Shown here one piece after another: positions 63,226-64,000 of a DNA stretch of 64,000 bases. The stretch's first letter is position 1, and each line of letters opens with the position of its first letter. Under the pieces are notes generated by a model that saw only the letters and a program-made list of their open reading frames with translations, searched no databases and was not told the origin of the DNA. Location of the stretch: the NCBI RefSeq assembly GCF_900104255.1, contig NZ_FNKZ01000002.1:620001-684000 (forward strand). The letters run 5' to 3'. The translations under genes were made by a program, and so were the position numbers. The stretch comes from Pseudoxanthomonas sp. CF385 (GTDB lineage Bacteria; Pseudomonadota; Gammaproteobacteria; Xanthomonadales; Xanthomonadaceae).

Positions 63226-64000
63226 ACGACTTCCTGACCCGCTTCCTGCTGCCCGGCGCCGGCGTGCGCGGCGTCGCCGTACGCCTGGACGACACCTGGC
63301 GGACCGTGTCCGGCCGTGCCGAGTACCCGGCGGCCGCGCACGAACTCCTGGGCGAAGCCATCGCGGCCAGCGTGCTGTTCACCGGACACACCAAGGTCGA
63401 CGGCCGCCTGTCCATCCAGCTCCGCAGCCAGGGCGCCCTGCGCACCCTGTTCGCCGAGTGCACGGCGGCCGGCACCGTACGGGGCATCGTCCAGTTGCAG
63501 GAAGGGCAAGACGCTCCCCGCGACCTGCGTGATCTCGGTGAAGACGCCCTGCTGGCCATCACCATCGAAAACCCGGGCCTGGACCCGCGGGAGCCCCAGC
63601 GCTACCAGAGCCTGGTCTCCCTGCAGTCCAGCCGGCTGGCGGAGGCGTTCGAAGACTATTTCCGCCAGTCGGAGCAGCTGCCGACCCGCCTGCTGCTGGC
63701 AGTCGACGAGGGCCGCGCCTGCGGCCTGATGCTGCAGAAGCTGCCGGGCGACGAGGGCGATGCGGACGGCTGGAACCGCGCCGGCGCCCTCTTCGACACC
63801 CTCCGGGAACCCGAGCTCCTGGCGCTCCCCACCCGGGAGCTGCTGCATCGGCTGTTTCACGAGGAATCCCTGCAAATACTGACCGAGCGCCCAGTTCGCT
63901 TCGGCTGCTCTTGTTCCCGCGAGCGGGTTGCGAGCATGCTGCAGTCGTTGGGGGAGGAAGAAGCGACCGCGGCACTGGCCGACGGCGTGGCGGAAGTCCG
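63222..64000 (+). CDS. hslO: Redox-regulated chaperone Hsp33, 3' truncated by window end
   Basis: The frame from 63222 matches Hsp33 from its first residues (F-L-L-P-G-A-G-V-R-G-V near 8-18) through D-G-R-L-S-I-Q-L to the zinc-binding G-C-S-C-S near residue 227-231; the second C-x-x-C lies past the window end. A TGA sits two codons upstream at 63216, so the only start that keeps the family N-terminus is CTG at 63222, overlapping the hydroxylase stop. GTG 63264 would remove 14 conserved residues. Upstream GGTGA is a weak ribosome site. Confidence 0.92.
   Translation, partial: MNDFLTRFLLPGAGVRGVAVRLDDTWRTVSGRAEYPAAAHELLGEAIAASVLFTGHTKVDGRLSIQLRSQGALRTLFAECTAAGTVRGIVQLQEGQDAPRDLRDLGEDALLAITIENPGLDPREPQRYQSLVSLQSSRLAEAFEDYFRQSEQLPTRLLLAVDEGRACGLMLQKLPGDEGDADGWNRAGALFDTLREPELLALPTRELLHRLFHEESLQILTERPVRFGCSCSRERVASMLQSLGEEEATAALADGVAEV

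Overview
The window is a contiguous piece of a high-GC gammaproteobacterial chromosome. The gene orders bolA-murA, kdsD-kdsC-lptCAB-rpoN-hpf-hprK-rapZ-EIIA(Man)-ptsH-ptsI-mgtE, algH-ruvX-pyrB, pilU/pilT-yggS-proC, aroK-aroB-hemE and SAM riboswitch-metX-metB-hom, together with many Xanthomonadaceae-type secreted proteins, point to the Xanthomonadaceae/Lysobacteraceae (Pseudoxanthomonas-like). Species cannot be set from the sequence alone. Genes are dense, often overlap by 1-23 bases, and fill almost all of the window. I see no tRNA, rRNA, CRISPR array, prophage or insertion sequence; the only mobile-like DNA is short palindromic repeats.

Layout. 1-1231: two tandem DUF3108 secreted proteins (the first cut by the window edge) and a bidirectional terminator. 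1231-3135 (minus): bolA-family gene, murA and a small EF-hand membrane protein. 3189-8634 (plus): Kdo synthesis (kdsD, kdsC), LPS export (lptC, lptA, lptB), sigma-54 (rpoN) and hpf. 8816-14775 (plus): HPr kinase hprK, rapZ, a mannose-type EIIA, HPr, Enzyme I and the Mg transporter mgtE. This is a regulatory phosphotransferase chain with no sugar permease and no ptsN in its usual place. 14782-18224: a cold-shock/DUF1294 fusion, a lipoprotein hydrolase, a Cys-rich small protein and a diguanylate cyclase. 18241-20304 (minus): algH-ruvX-pyrB. 20404-24733: tag, an acetyl-CoA hydrolase/CoA-transferase family gene, a lone AAA ATPase and two unrecognised minus-strand membrane proteins around the only gene-free stretch longer than 300 bp that holds no identified regulatory element. 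24903-29261: pilU, pilT, and divergent yggS-proC-DUF4426. 29365-32037: periplasmic binding protein, pdxH, a P-loop kinase and dodecin. 32140-35829: aroK, aroB, WGR protein, hemE and a secreted protein.

35846-43242: a secreted protein translationally coupled to a 1,189-residue hybrid sensor kinase, divergent from a YceI-cytochrome b561-YceI operon, then a c-type-heme-motif protein and a glutaredoxin-like protein. 43316-49097: sdaA, a palindromic repeat, a second propeller-type sensor with GGDEF output and a hydrolase. 49104-52644 (minus): a SAM-I riboswitch controlling metX-metB-hom, the methionine branch from homoserine. 52761-64000: lipoprotein propeller, M23 endopeptidase-like protein, prfC, small membrane protein, TrhA/hemolysin III, AsmA family protein, CBS protein, GT2 glycosyltransferase, mtgA, a TPR-beta-hydroxylase fusion and hslO (cut by the window end, apparently starting at CTG).

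Themes. Envelope biogenesis (murA, kds, lpt, mtgA, AsmA, M23) and signalling (PTS/HPrK, sigma-54, two propeller sensors, two GGDEF proteins) dominate. Several genes have a -10-like hexamer 6-9 bases before the ATG and no Shine-Dalgarno, which suggests leaderless mRNAs. No complete novel system can be proved from the sequence. The best candidates for unreported biology are the secreted protein/hybrid kinase pair, the YceI-b561-c-heme cluster, the EF-hand protein coupled to murA, and the TPR-hydroxylase next to hslO.
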